Assembly (NCBI GenBank): GCA_001599755.1
Contig: BCHX01000006.1
Span: forward strand, 3,273,336-3,337,335
Length of the DNA: 64,000 nucleotides
DNA from: Gliomastix tumulicola
Lineage: Eukaryota > Ascomycota > Sordariomycetes > Hypocreales > Bionectriaceae
Direction of reading: 5' to 3'
Both the position numbers and the translations under genes were made by a program. Positions 47,701-58,316 of the stretch are shown here, piece after piece. Within the stretch, counting starts at the first letter, position 1; every line of letters begins with the position of its first letter. The notes beneath the pieces were generated by a model. That model ran no database searches. It saw only the letters and a program-made list of their open reading frames with translations, and had not been told where the DNA came from.

Positions 47701-48061
47701 CAACCACGTCGCCAAGGCGAAGGTCGGCCTTGGGTGTCCGGGGTACGCCTCCGCCTATTCCGATCATCAGCCACGTCTCGATGCGGGGAAAGCTGCGATG
47801 CATGTTGCTCGCGACGATCGCCGCGTTGTTGGTGCCATAATGGTTGGAGGGGAGGCAAGAGATGACGATGTTACGTGTGCCGATGCTGCCCAGGGTATAG
47901 GTGTTTGTGTCGTTGGAGCTGACGGCACGGCTTTCGTGGATCAGGTCCAGCATCGCCGTGGCGGCAGCCAGCTCGAGGGGAAGCGCTGTGATCCATCCGA
48001 TGGTATACTCGTCTGGCGATAGGCTGATGAACTCAGCCCCAGCGCCGACAGGGGCAGCCAT
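44733..48061 (-). CDS. Fungal NLR: PNP_UDP - NACHT - ankyrin protein, two exons
   Basis: Exons (minus) 48061-47101 and 47050-44733 give 1,092 residues; the 50-bp intron (GTAAGC donor, TAG acceptor) joins EGAGSQ to RSRILPESRR in frame. Residues about 15-310 form a purine/uridine phosphorylase-like domain (YTIGWITALPLELAAATAMLD, LMIGIGGGVPR, DLRLGDVVVS, CFEMEAAGFM, VRGICDYADSHKN). Residues about 360-700 hold a NACHT-type STAND NTPase: Walker A GKPGAGKS (387-394) and Walker B LVFFIDALDEC (498-508). Residues about 900-1040 hold four ankyrin units, two clear (GRTPLILAAKNGD, GFAPLHWAVEGEN) and two degenerate. This layout matches fungal NOD-like receptors linked to non-self recognition and regulated cell death. 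The PNP domain is the probable effector: it keeps the glycine-rich phosphate-site pattern and the FEMEAAG ribose-site motif, so may be active on nucleosides. Start at 48061 chosen over 48100 because family members begin close to the YTIGW strand. Confidence 0.93.
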
Positions 48062-48387
48062 CGGGAAGCCGAAGATGAGAGCGTTTGATAGCACCCACAA
48101 CCAAGTTCGGGGACCAAGAGTCGAAGATGAGCTCCGCCTTGACCTGTGGCGTGGTCATACGCCTCGACTGGTGGAGTTGAGAAGTGAAGTGCGGGGGGCC
48201 ACCTTCTGCAGGATCAGCGAATGTGACTCTATGTGATTGGCTGGGCAAATGCTGCATGATGACGGCTGAATAATCATATGTTGTAGACGTGCTTGAAGCG
48301 ACGTGGCGAATATCTCTAACCGTACACACGATATACGTGTTTCTCCGAATTAACACCAGGATTAACCATACAGAGATCCCGTCACTT
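48062..48387. other. Promoter side of the NLR gene
   Basis: About 325 bp upstream of the NLR start and downstream of the cupin gene, both on the minus strand. No gene seen. Confidence 0.5.
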
Positions 48388-48768
48388 TCAGACTCTTACG
48401 TCTTTGACCTCCTTTGTCCTCTCAGAGTCCACCTGATCGCCCGTATTGACCGTCCCTTGCTTCTCGATCATCAGAATGACGGCGTTATCCGCCACGGGCT
48501 TGTGCCTCAGGCCTTTTGGCACCGTGAGCACGTCGCCTACGGCCATTTCTTGTGCCACCACTGACCCATCTGGCCCTTCCATCTCCATGGTGAGCTTGCC
48601 GGAGAGGAGGTAAAAGAGCTCATCGGAGTTGGGATGGGCGTGCCATATAAAGGCGCCGTCGATTTTAGCGAGTTTGACATCGTGGTCGTTGACAGTGGCT
48701 GCTAGATGAGGAGACCAGGGAGCAGCGATGGAGTCGATGACCTGCGGGATGGAGCTTGGTTTGGCCAT
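48388..48768 (-). CDS. Small cupin-domain protein
   Basis: Single-exon protein of 126 residues from MAKPSSIPQ (ATG at 48768); an earlier start at 48867 only adds a proline-rich leader. It is one cupin_2 domain: motif 1 WHAHPNSDELFYLLSGKLTME (His-x-His plus Glu metal ligands) and motif 2 GDVLTVPKGLRHKP with the second-site His. Single-domain cupins of this type are isomerases, dioxygenases or sugar-binding proteins and the sequence does not tell which. No signal peptide. A TATA-like GTTATATAC lies about 120 bp upstream. Confidence 0.88.
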   Translation of the reverse strand: MAKPSSIPQVIDSIAAPWSPHLAATVNDHDVKLAKIDGAFIWHAHPNSDELFYLLSGKLTMEMEGPDGSVVAQEMAVGDVLTVPKGLRHKPVADNAVILMIEKQGTVNTGDQVDSERTKEVKDVRV

Positions 48769-49499
48769 TTTTGCTTGCGTCTTTGGGGGGATTTCTGGCG
48801 TAGGAGGGATTCTGTACGTGATGGGATGCCTAGGTATCATGAGGGCTATGTAGTCATGCGAAATCACACCGAGGATACAGGCTGCATGTATATAACATTC
48901 CGGGTTGCTTTCGACAGCTTGTCAGCATCGACACGACTCTTGAGATGGGTGGATGCCATGTCGTGCATAGGGCGCTGCTAAATAGCAAGGGCGTATGCTA
49001 ACGTGTGTGCAAACAGTGGACAGAAAAAACTGCTAGAAAGCCCTAGAATGAGCCCAGAAACATGTTGACGAGAATGAGGCTCTTTCACAGGGCAGAATTA
49101 AGGTGCGGCAGGAAGCCAACGGGAGCTTGTCTGCTTCCACGCCTGTCGCAGGCCGAAGCTGCTCTAGGGTAGGTAGAACATCTCATTCCACCCACACTCT
49201 CCTCGGAGATGCGCACTCCAATCTTCCCAAGTTTCTTACTAACACATACACCACACACAACAAAGCTTCCTTGTTGCCGAGCTCCCTCCTGTTTGCTCCG
49301 CGCCTCTGCCGAAACGGCCATCCATCGCTTCCGAACGGTTCCATCCGCGAGCTCCCTGCCCGACGACCATTCGGCGCGGGGGATGCACATGCCAAATCAC
49401 TAGCCGGCAAACAACCACCGCTAGAAAGCATTCGTCGGGCTTGGCGCCTGTAGTGCGACCTCCTGTCAGAGGGGGAGCGGGAGTGTGTGTGGTCTCACA
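48769..49499. other. Divergent promoter region (cupin / nitronate monooxygenase)
   Basis: About 730 bp with the cupin TATA-like element at 48888-48896 and CA-rich stretches (49240-49262) before the monooxygenase start. No supported reading frame. Confidence 0.5.
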
Positions 49500-50810
49500 A
49501 TGTCGCGGTTGTGCCGGAAGGACGTGGCCATGGGCTGGCGTCATCTTCCTCGCGTCTCCCTCTCACCCGCCGCCAGAGTGTCGCTTCCTCTCGCTAATAT
49601 CACTACTACGACTACGACTACTCCTCGTCCATGGCAGCAGCAGCAGCAGCAGCAGCAGCGTAAACCCCTCAGACACCGCCATCTCGACCACATCAAGGCC
49701 ATCGCCACAATGCAGCTCCCGTCGCGGATCCCCGCCGTCGCCAAGTCGGTCGAGCTTCGCCGCCGCCTCCTGCAGACGTACCCCTGGGCCGTCGCGCCCT
49801 TCATCGTCAGCGCGCCGATGCGTGTCCTCACGGGACCTGAGCTCGCCGTCGCCGTGTCGTCTGCCGGTGGCCTCGGCTTCATCGGCCCGCCGCTCAAGCC
49901 CGCCGATATGTTCCCCGATCTCGAGAAGGCCGAGCAGCTGCTGAGCGCCCACCCGGCCCTTGCTGCGCGGTCGCCGGCGCTGCTGCCCGTTGGCGTGGGC
50001 TTCCAGACCTGGAACGGGGACGTCAAGGTCGCGGCTGAGATCGTGGGCAAGCATAAGCCCTGCGCCGCGTGGCTGTTTGCACCCCGTGGCGGACAGGCTG
50101 AGTTTGACGAGTGGACGGCTGCCCTGCGCGCCGCGTCGCCAGACACGCAGATCTGGCAGCAGGTCGGCAGTCTGAGCGAGGCCCTCGCTGCTGCGCGGTC
50201 TCCCAATGCTACGGCACCCGATGTCCTCGTCATCCAGGGCGCTGAGGCGGGCGGTCACGGACGCGCAAACGACGGCATGGGCACGACGGCGCTCTTCCCC
50301 GAAGTCTCGGACGCGCTTTCGGATTCTGGCATCCCCATCGTCGCGGCGGGCGGCATCATTGACGGCCGAGGCGTTGCTGCCGCGCACAGTCTCGGCGCGG
50401 CGGGCGCGGCGATGGGCACCCGGTTCCTCGCGTCCGAGGAGGCGCGCATCGCCAAGGGCTACCAGAACGAGGTCGTCCGGGCGTCGGACGGTGCCGTGTC
50501 CACGGTGCGCACGCAGCTGTACAACCATCTCCGAGGCACCTTTGGCTGGCCCGAGCACTGGTCGCCGCGGGGCATCATCAACAAGAGCTGGATCGACCAG
50601 CAGGCCGGCGTGCCGTTTGAGGAGCTGAAGCAGAGACACGACGTGTCCGCGGCGCAGGGAGACGCGGGCTGGGGCCCGGAGGGACGACTGGCGACGTATG
50701 CGGGCGCTGCTGTCGGTCTTGTCCGGAGCGTGGACAAGGCGTACGATATTGTCGAGTCGGTGCGGGGAGATGCGAAGCTCATCATCAAGACCCTGGCAGC
50801 ACAGCTTTGA
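49500..50810 (+). CDS. Nitronate monooxygenase (2-nitropropane dioxygenase family)
   Basis: Single-exon protein of 436 residues from the ATG at 49500, or 362 residues from the in-frame ATG at 49710 (MQLPSRIPAVAK). It has the FMN-binding TIM-barrel motifs of nitronate monooxygenases: FIVSAPMRVLTGPELAVAVS, GGLGFIG, LLPVGVGFQTW, VLVIQGAEAGGHGRAND, IPIVAAGGIIDGRGVAAA and GAAGAAMGTRFLASEEA. These enzymes detoxify propionate-3-nitronate and other nitroalkanes. The extra N-terminus is rich in Arg and hydroxylated residues with few acids (GWRHLPRVSLSPAARVSLPL), like a mitochondrial presequence, but then enters Thr and Gln runs encoded by microsatellites, so it may equally be untranslated leader. The canonical family start fits the second ATG better. 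Confidence 0.88.
   Translation: MSRLCRKDVAMGWRHLPRVSLSPAARVSLPLANITTTTTTTPRPWQQQQQQQQRKPLRHRHLDHIKAIATMQLPSRIPAVAKSVELRRRLLQTYPWAVAPFIVSAPMRVLTGPELAVAVSSAGGLGFIGPPLKPADMFPDLEKAEQLLSAHPALAARSPALLPVGVGFQTWNGDVKVAAEIVGKHKPCAAWLFAPRGGQAEFDEWTAALRAASPDTQIWQQVGSLSEALAAARSPNATAPDVLVIQGAEAGGHGRANDGMGTTALFPEVSDALSDSGIPIVAAGGIIDGRGVAAAHSLGAAGAAMGTRFLASEEARIAKGYQNEVVRASDGAVSTVRTQLYNHLRGTFGWPEHWSPRGIINKSWIDQQAGVPFEELKQRHDVSAAQGDAGWGPEGRLATYAGAAVGLVRSVDKAYDIVESVRGDAKLIIKTLAAQL
49635..49658 (+). repeat. CAG microsatellite (polyGln if translated)
   Basis: Eight perfect CAG units between the two possible start codons of the nitronate monooxygenase gene; preceded by an ACT/ACG-rich stretch. Confidence 0.9.
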
Positions 50811-50916
50811 AGAAAAAGGTGGATGATTGATTGGTTTATTCTTGTTTTCTTCGTCCTCAGACGCTATGAATAGCTACGTGTACCATTTTCAATCAACGTT
50901 TGACATGACTTGACAT

Positions 50917-53900
50917 CTAGTACGCGTCCTCGCGCTTCTCCCATTCTGGTGCAGGTGTCAGTCCAATCTCTCCGTATCCCGTCGCTGTGATCATCGACAC
51001 GTCCCAGCCGAAGCCCTTGAGCTGCGTTCCTGCCTCGCTCTGCGCCCAGACCAGGATGCCGATGGTGTTGCTGCCGTGGTGGTTCAGGATGCCCTCCGGC
51101 ACAGGGAAGCGCCACTGGGGGCCGAGATGCGACGCGAACTTGCCGAACTGGTACCCGTTGACAAAGATCTGCACGCGCGTCGGGGCCGTGATGGCGTCGA
51201 TGTCGAACTTGATGGCGAGCGGGATGTCGTAGCCCTTGGGCAGGTCAAGATCCACGGTGGTCGTGTAGAAGGTGGCGCCAGGCTTGTCGATGGCCTCGGA
51301 CGGGTTGCCCTCCTCCCAGTCGTCCGACGGCGGCGCGGGCTGATGGTATCCCTGGCGCTCGATGAAGAAGCCGCCCTCGTTCAGGGGACCTCTGACATGG
51401 TCTGCGTACTTCTCGCCGCCGAGGTTGCCGGTGACCTTCCAGGCGATGTCGCTGCGCTCGTGGCCCGCGAACTCGTAGTCGAGGATGCCTCGGGGCTCCT
51501 TGATGGTGTCCTCGCCGATGACGTAGTTCCCGTTGAGGCCCATGTAGTCGATGACGACCGTGAAGACGTACTCCTCGCCCTTGACGAGATCAGAGGGCAG
51601 GTCAAAGATGGTTGTGTTGCGGGGGACATGGGCGATGCCGTCCCAGGAGCCGAGGAAGGTCGAGCCGATCCAGATGGACGAGCCGAAGCTGAATCCCCCC
51701 GACGTCGTGATGTTCAGCGTCGACTCCTCGCCGTTAGCCGTGAAGTGACCGCGGAACAGGACCGTGCCCGTGTGGAAACCGTAGTCATCAGCGTACAGCG
51801 AGACGGGCGTGATGCTCGGCTCCTTATCATTGAAGGACTCCTTCAGATCAGCGTCCACCCACGCGCTGTCTTCATAGTCGCCCGACAGCTCCGGCAGCGA
51901 GTCGATCTTCTTCCACGTGATGCCCGCGAGATCGGGCAGCGAAACCTCGGGCTTCTTGAACTCGACCTTGGCCTTGACGACGCCGTGCTTGTTCTGGGAG
52001 AACTTGAGGGGCGTGCCGTTGAAGGTCAGCTTCTTGAGCTTGTCGGGCGCGCCGCCGATGATCTCGATGGGCGTGGTGGCGTTGACGTCGCCGACGATGT
52101 CGATGGCCTTGTCTTTGCGCTGGGATGTGCGGACGAGGTAGCCGGCCTTGAGGATGATGTCTGAGGTGCCGTAGTCGGAGCCCGTGGGAGGGACCCAGAA
52201 GTTGTAGGCCTCGTTGCGGTCTGTATTTGTCAGTCACTGGTGCCTATCAGAGGGATTGGATGAGACTCACTGAGAAGGTAGATGTGGAAACTGCCGAGCC
52301 TGACGATCTTGCGGTCCTTGACATCGTCCGAGATATCCCATGAGATGACGGTGTATCCATCCTTATGTCTGTCCACGTTGACTTCGTCACCTTCGACATC
52401 GACGCCGTCATCGTCATCGCCCTCTCGCTTGCCGGCAACAGCAATCTCGTGGTGCTCATTCGGGCCACCATAAAGCACAAGCACAGTCTTGTCATCGTAC
52501 TTCTTCCACGTGAAGACCTCAGCAGAAGAGTAGATCAGATACTCATCACCCACAGGATAATCACTCAGATGGATCTTCGAGTCCCTCCGGTTCAGCACCA
52601 AGCTGCCACCCAGCTGTGGGATCTCAATATCACCGTAGTCGACGGTATTCACCGTCAGCTTATACGGCACCGACTCGATGGCATCATACTTGGTATGCCT
52701 CGCGATATAAAACCTCGTCGTCTCCGTCGTCGCCGGCGCAACCGTGATGGCCTCGGTATCCGTGAAGTTCAGCGACCCGTTGTGCCGGTCCGCCTCGAGG
52801 AACGCGGGCGACACGTGGAAGAAGTGCGCCTGCAGCTTGACCTCGCTGTACTTCTCGCGCCAGAGCTGCCGCTCCTCGGTGATCTGCGCGCCGTAGTCGT
52901 ACGAGGTGAACCCTTCGGCGTGGCCCAGGTTGCCCCAGTTGGTGCCGCCAAAGGTCATGTAGATGTTGTGGATGGTGGCGCCGAGGGCGTAGTTGTGCTT
53001 GTAGAGGACGCGCTCGAACTCCATGTTGGTGAGGAGGGCGCAGTTCTCGAAGCCGGCCTGGCCCCAGTGCTGGAAGCCGCCGCCTTGGAACTGTCACGTA
53101 GTTAGTGATGGTGTGTGCTAGAAGAGGGAGGAGTGACCATGGATTGATTGGTGGTGTTGGGAGGTGTTCGATGTGGAAACTCACCTCAGGGATCGTGTAG
53201 GGCGAGTCAGGGGCGATTTTGTTGTTCAGGTCCAGCCAGTCCGTCTTCAAGCCATCAGCAGGCCAGACAGACGGGTTCTCGCAGTCGAAGCCTAGAGGAT
53301 AGGCATCGTGTCCATAGATGTCCACGCTCGCTGGCGTGTTGGTCGAGATGTACCCATACATATGCGCCTCGTTGTTGAAGTACGGCACCACGATACCAGT
53401 CTCCTGGTACTGCTTTGTCACAGCCTGCCAGTATTCGACCTCGGGCATCGGATGCGGAGCAAGGGCGTGCTGATACTCGTTCTCCGGCTGGAAGAGAATG
53501 ACGGGACCGCCGTTGGTGATCTGTGCCTCTGCAATGATGGCACCGATCTTGGATGTGTAGTAGTCGGTCGAGTTGAAGAAGTTGGGATTGGAGGTGCGAA
53601 GGGCGCCTCGGACTTTGGTCATCCAGCCTGGGAAGCCACCGCCAGATACCTCGGCGTTGATGTATGGACCTGGCCGGGCCAGGACGTACAGACCAGCCTT
53701 CTGCGCGGCCTCAAAGACAGGCTCGAGTGCGAAGATGCCGTCATCCCGGAACTGATCCTTCTCGCCCTCCATGAGTGCCCAGTCAATGTAGATCGAGATG
53801 GCACTGTATCCCGACGCCTTGATCTTCTGGAACACATCGAGACGGAGATCGAGGACGGGGAGGCGGAAGGCGTGGAACTCGCCGCTGAAGATCATCAGAC

Positions 53901-54063
53901 GCTCGCCATTGATGAACACGCTGTGATCATCCCAAGTGACGATGTCCTGGTCACGGACGCCCAGGAGCTCGGCTTTGCCATCGGCGCCCACAGCACGGGC
54001 ATGAAGACCCGAGGCCATGGACAGACCGACGGAGAGGACCTGTAGCGGTTTGGAGAAGAGCAT
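50917..54063 (-). CDS. Secreted GH35 beta-galactosidase, three exons
   Basis: Exons (minus) 54063-53185, 53090-52271 and 52220-50917 give 1,000 residues, the usual size of fungal secreted GH35 enzymes. Introns of 94 and 50 bp (GTGAGT donors, CAG acceptors) keep frame. A signal peptide covers about residues 1-22. Catalytic-domain motifs: FSGEFHAFRLP, YIDWALMEGE, RPGPYINAEVSGGGFPGW, acid/base Glu196 (QPENEYQ) and nucleophile Glu293 (TIPE immediately before intron 1, then FQGGGFQHWGQ). Domains after the barrel follow the known order: beta-sandwich and Ig-like parts, then two jelly rolls with GSTFLGSWDG and GPQWRFPVPEGIL...GSNTIGILVWA. It removes terminal beta-galactose from pectin, xyloglucan and galactomannan side chains. 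A TATA-like ATATATTAA lies about 135 bp upstream. The CE2-type gene follows its promoter side 1.2 kb away on the same strand. Confidence 0.94.
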
Positions 54064-55266
54064 CGTGTGAAGTTCCTCTCTGTATCACCCAAAGACACAA
54101 AGATGCCAAACTGACCTGTCAGACACCAGGGGCAAAGCGGAAAGGGAGAGCGTACCGTAGCAGTCGGATCCCAGGAGCGTCACATCGCCATCCTTAATAT
54201 ATGGGGATCCAGGGCCATTGCCCCGAAAACAACCTTCATTCATCCTTGCTTCGGGTCGAGATGTACGCTGACCGAGCAGGCGGCCTGCATTCAAGGCCAA
54301 CTTGACGCATAAAACTGGTCAATCACGATGTGCAGACGTCCTGACCGCCCCTCAGGCACAGGGGTCGAGGTTGGATGCGGGACGGTTGGGGATGCTCCGT
54401 CCCCATATTCCCCTCATCTTGGTGCTCGCCGGGGGAAGACGATCATGGCACTTTCGGGAGGGGCTTGCGCTCTTTTACCGGGAAATAGGGTAATTAGCCG
54501 GGGGACAGAGTTGGCAGGACAGCGGGAGTTGTGATGTGATGATGGGGGATGTTAGACCATTGATGCAGGAGAAACAGGGAAGTTGTTGCTTGCTACCTTC
54601 TCAGGGGGAGAGTTCATCAAGTATTGTGACCTTGTATGCAGTTGATGTTGCATCAATGGAAAGTCTTGCCTCCGAAGCGACGGGAAAGACCTCCGCCACG
54701 GGGTGTCATCAGAGGTGGGGGAACAGGGGAAGTGATCTCTGAGAGAGAGTGGTAGTTTATTCTATCCTGGCCAACCTGCTTTTCCGAAGGCCATTTCTCC
54801 AAATGAAATTATCCACGTATAGGAACCATCAGACCAGATACATCTGGGGCAACGTCTTGCATCCTGCTTAATTAATGGCTGTGTGGAAGCTGTGCCCACC
54901 ATCGAGATCGGGTAGAAAGACAAGGCAAAGAGAGGTAGCATCCGGAAAAGATCCGAGCCCGAATTGACCAGTAGAAGTGCTCCGATGGCCGCTCATATCC
55001 AGTGGCTTTTTTGGAAATGGGATCTGATCCCGTCGATGCAACGCCCCTGGACGTCCACGGGTCGAGACCCCTACTTCGATTGGATTAGGGAGTGATGCTT
55101 GTTGTGTCAATATCACTTAGGGATGATGAGCTATTAACTTTGCCAGCTATACTTCATTTCTTCTAGTTAACCCAGTCGTCTTAATTTTATATCCAGACTT
55201 GTATAGACATTTTGTGGTCATAGAAACTCTTTCGTAGACTAAAGCTATCCAAAATGTAACATATGT
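54064..55266. other. Intergenic region, GH35 promoter
   Basis: 1.2 kb between two minus-strand genes. Contains the GH35 TATA-like element (54194-54202) and one TTAGCC (54494-54499), which is GGCTAA on the minus strand, an XlnR-like core; one copy is weak evidence. No gene seen. Confidence 0.5.
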
Positions 55267-56334
55267 CTACCACCCGAGCACCTCGCTAATCGCTGCAGCC
55301 AGAACCTCAGCTTCCGCGGCGTTCGTGGCCGCATTGGGATGGTAATCGCATCCGACATCCGAGCCCTGAGAAGGCCAGTCAAGGAAGTGAACCTTGTCAT
55401 CATCGAGCAACTCAATGGCCTCCAGGATGGCATTCGTCTGTGTTGTCTTCTGCGCGTCCTCCGGAGTCGGCCAGCTATCCCCCAGCATGGGCGAGTTCAG
55501 AAGGAAGAACTCGGCCTCGGGATAGTGCGTCTGGATGCTGTGGACGAAGTCGACAGCCCCAGCCGTGAAGGTTGCTGGGTCGATGGGGTCACGAGCCGGA
55601 TACGAGCCGTTCTCGTTGTAGCCGAGGTAGCTCCAGTCGTTGGTACCAAGATTGATGACCACGACGTCCGGGTTCCATGACTCGGGGAACGTGTAGCTGC
55701 CATCCGCATCGTTGGCGCCATAACGGGAGTACAATGCCGGAATGAGCGGCAGCTTCTCGTCCTCAGGGTTTCCCGTCGCGATGTTGCGCACGAGCCCCTT
55801 TCCACTCCAAGCCAGGACAGTGTAGTCGGCGCCGAGGGCCTTCGCTGCTACAGCGCCGTATGTCTTGGGGTTGTTCTGGTAGGCGGCGCTGTCGGTGCAG
55901 GGCAACACGCCGTCGAGACCGTAGCCGACCGAGATCGAGTCGCCGATGATCTCAACCTGGCGGGAAGGGGGAGTATCGGGGCGGATGGTGCCGTCAGAGG
56001 TGACGTTGCCGAGGAAGATGGTGCCGTACTGGGCCTCGGAGCGCTTGCGGAGGGACACGCTGTGGTTTCCAAACGGGAGCACAGAGGTCGAGATAGGGCT
56101 GCCGTTGACATCCAGGATGACGATGGGCTCGCCGTCCACGGTCAGCTCGACGCTGTTCGCGCCCGTCGTGCTCTCGATGCTGATGGAAGCCTCAGTTCCC
56201 GTGAAGGTGAACGACAGGCCAGAGCTTGGCCAGGTCAGCTCTCGCGTCGCGGGATTGACTCGCCCGAGATACCGAACGGACTCCTGGGCGGTGACGGCGG
56301 CCGCAAGCGCGGCAATGGTCATGTAAGTCTTCAT
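55267..56334 (-). CDS. Secreted CE2-type SGNH carbohydrate esterase
   Basis: Single-exon protein of 355 residues from MKTYMTIAALAAAVTAQ (signal peptide, cut near residue 16); the upstream ATG at 56358 would spoil it. Residues about 18-115 form an N-terminal jelly roll (RYLGRVNP, LSFTFTGTEASISIE, VSLRKRSEAQYGTIFLGN) and the rest an SGNH hydrolase: nucleophile Ser133 in IGDSISVGYG, Asn232 in NLGTNDWS, and His332 in GCDYHPN. The jelly-roll-plus-SGNH layout is that of carbohydrate esterase family 2, which removes acetyl groups from xylan and mannan, often at O-6. In this family the Asp of the triad is not always used. Secreted action on acetylated hemicellulose fits the GH35 neighbour. Confidence 0.9.
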   Translation of the reverse strand: MKTYMTIAALAAAVTAQESVRYLGRVNPATRELTWPSSGLSFTFTGTEASISIESTTGANSVELTVDGEPIVILDVNGSPISTSVLPFGNHSVSLRKRSEAQYGTIFLGNVTSDGTIRPDTPPSRQVEIIGDSISVGYGLDGVLPCTDSAAYQNNPKTYGAVAAKALGADYTVLAWSGKGLVRNIATGNPEDEKLPLIPALYSRYGANDADGSYTFPESWNPDVVVINLGTNDWSYLGYNENGSYPARDPIDPATFTAGAVDFVHSIQTHYPEAEFFLLNSPMLGDSWPTPEDAQKTTQTNAILEAIELLDDDKVHFLDWPSQGSDVGCDYHPNAATNAAEAEVLAAAISEVLGW

Positions 56335-56979
56335 CCTGACGGGAGTATCCTCACACACTGATGCCCAATGACACTACCCAACACGACGGAACAGCGAAGC
56401 AGGGCAATGCCCATCTTAAATGCCCATCACGCCACCCGGACGGAAGGAGAAAACGTCGAATTTCTTCACGATAATTAATACCCCCTTGATTGATCTGGCG
56501 GCAATTGATCTCGTTAGGGCCGACTCAGGGGACGGGGCCAAGAGCAGCGCTGCCGGATTAGGCATCTCAGAGGGCTTCGGAGGGCCTGCTACCGAGATCC
56601 AACGGCGATGTACGGGGAGGAAACAAATTGGCATGCTGTCTTGGATTCGGAAGGGACTTGGGGTAGTTAATTTAGAGCCGGGTAGATCGGGATGGGCTGG
56701 CTGACGATTGTGCCAGATATAATGGCACATATTAGTAAGAGTCCTCGTCATCTACAGCCAATATCACAACACGCTCCAGGAGTTGACTGGCATCGAGTCC
56801 GTAGAAATGACGACCTAGTTGAACAATAAAAAAGACAATCTATACCTAGTCGCATCGAGGCTGGCAACTTTGCTAAGAATGTCACCAAGGCTTGCTTCTC
56901 AACACATCGGGCCATCGATACCGTGCAACTCTTATGAATCGACGAGTGAAGTGATGTGAGACGGTTGTAGATCAACCCC
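56335..56979. other. Promoter of the CE2-type gene
   Basis: About 640 bp between two minus-strand genes. AT-rich in places (56465-56520); no gene seen and no clear TATA box. Confidence 0.5.
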
Positions 56980-57811
56980 TCAGTCCAGAAGTCGAATCCG
57001 ACCACCGTTCTCGCTCTCATCCGACTCTGAACCGCCCATCAAAGCCGCCTGCGAGGCAAACAGAATAAGGAGCGCAAAAGCGAGAACGGACGTGAACGTC
57101 ACGGCCATCTAGATGAAATGTCAAATCAGCATGGTGAACGCTCCTCAGCGAGGGAAAAACAGCCAACTACGCACCTTTGAATTCTCATCCCACCATCCTC
57201 CATCTTCGGGCTTATCTGGACCGTACTCCGTACTGACCCAGACCAAGACGGCGATTCCTGCTATCATCAGGATCACGCTGAGAACCAGAAATGCGTGGCT
57301 GGCATCCCAGGCATAGATCTGGAACCTCAGTGGGAGACGATCACGGAGACCTCGTCGCCCAGCCCCCCCATTATTCTTGGAGCGACCACGAGATCCGCCG
57401 GCCAGCCCGGCACGAATCTTTGCCAGGCCGTCGCGATGCGAGGATAGTCTGTGTAGACGCATGCTCTGCAGCCCCGCGATCATGACGGCAAACAGGGCGA
57501 AGACGAGGCCGCTGAACCAGAGGGCACGAACGGGCCAGGGCTTGTCGCGGCCGTTGTTGAGGACGTCGGGCCAGGCGCTCGTCGAGCTGAGACAGCTTGC
57601 CAGCAGGGCGCCCTTGCTTACCATTAATATTGCTCATGGCATTTTATAGGGGAAGGGACTGGGAAGTAAGTCTTCATACCACGGTGCCGACGAAATTGAG
57701 CTCCTGCAGCTTGTGATCCCGCCAGTTCTTCGTCAGCTCGTCTCGCTGGTCGGCATTCTCGCAATTGAGCATTAAGTCGATGCCATCATAGTCCGACGAC
57801 GATTGAGACAT
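56980..57811 (-). CDS. Multi-pass membrane protein of unknown function, three exons
   Basis: Exons (minus) 57811-57680, 57612-57175 and 57108-56980 give 232 residues; introns are 67 and 66 bp, the first using an AAG acceptor. The joins read NFVGTV-GALLASC and WWDENSK-MAVTFTS. The N-terminal 38 residues are hydrophilic (MSQSSSDYDGIDLML, NWRDHKLQELN). Hydrophobic segments: GALLASCLSS, ALWFSGLVFALFAVMIAGL, AFLVLSVILMIAGIAVLVW and SVLAFALLILFASQAAL, so three or four membrane spans with an Arg-rich loop (RSKNNGGAGRRGLRDR) between the second and third. I recognise the sequence type as conserved in filamentous ascomycetes but know no function. Confidence 0.75.
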
Positions 57812-58316
57812 GGTGTTCGTCTGTACGTTAGAAAAGCCAGGGAGCCTGAGCGCTACAAAATAGGAGCACGCCGACTACGCTTTCATGAGTCAAGAAACGA
57901 TTAAGTTAGCAATGAGATGCCATATGTTAGACTACGGTCATATACCCAAAGCTCATCGTCTTGGCTCGTGCGGGTGCCATCATCATTCCCCAAATCCCCC
58001 GCAGCATCACCAGATCGGCGATCTCGATCCCAAAGATCTAGGTCATCAGACACCCAAAGGCGGGCATTTTATCAGATCGAGATACTACATTATACATTTG
58101 ATTCGCTCAAGCACATTAATGGGTTTGCAAAGATGTCATATTGCAGCTGTAGTCTTTCGTAAAATCTGCATCTGCGGCAACGGGTGGCCAGCTAAGCCAA
58201 CCCAGGTATCATGTCACGCGACGTCCTCCCCCATCCCCTCTCTGTTCTCCCTTCTCCAGCCTCTCCAGCCTCTCCAGCCTCTCCCAGCGGGGGAGAATAC
58301 CACGCCGTCCGGAGCT
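57812..58316. other. Intergenic region with 9-bp minisatellite
   Basis: Spacer between the membrane-protein promoter and the 3' end of the CFEM gene. No gene is supported; the open plus-strand frame here is antisense to CFEM and lacks coding character. Confidence 0.5.
58253..58288. repeat. TCTCCAGCC tandem repeat
   Basis: Three perfect nine-base units plus a partial copy, ending about 30 bp downstream of the CFEM stop codon, so probably inside its 3' UTR. Confidence 0.85.

Noticed and set aside
54494..54499. XlnR-like GGCTAA core upstream of GH35
   Set aside because: A single six-base match about 430 bp upstream is expected by chance; not called as a regulatory site.
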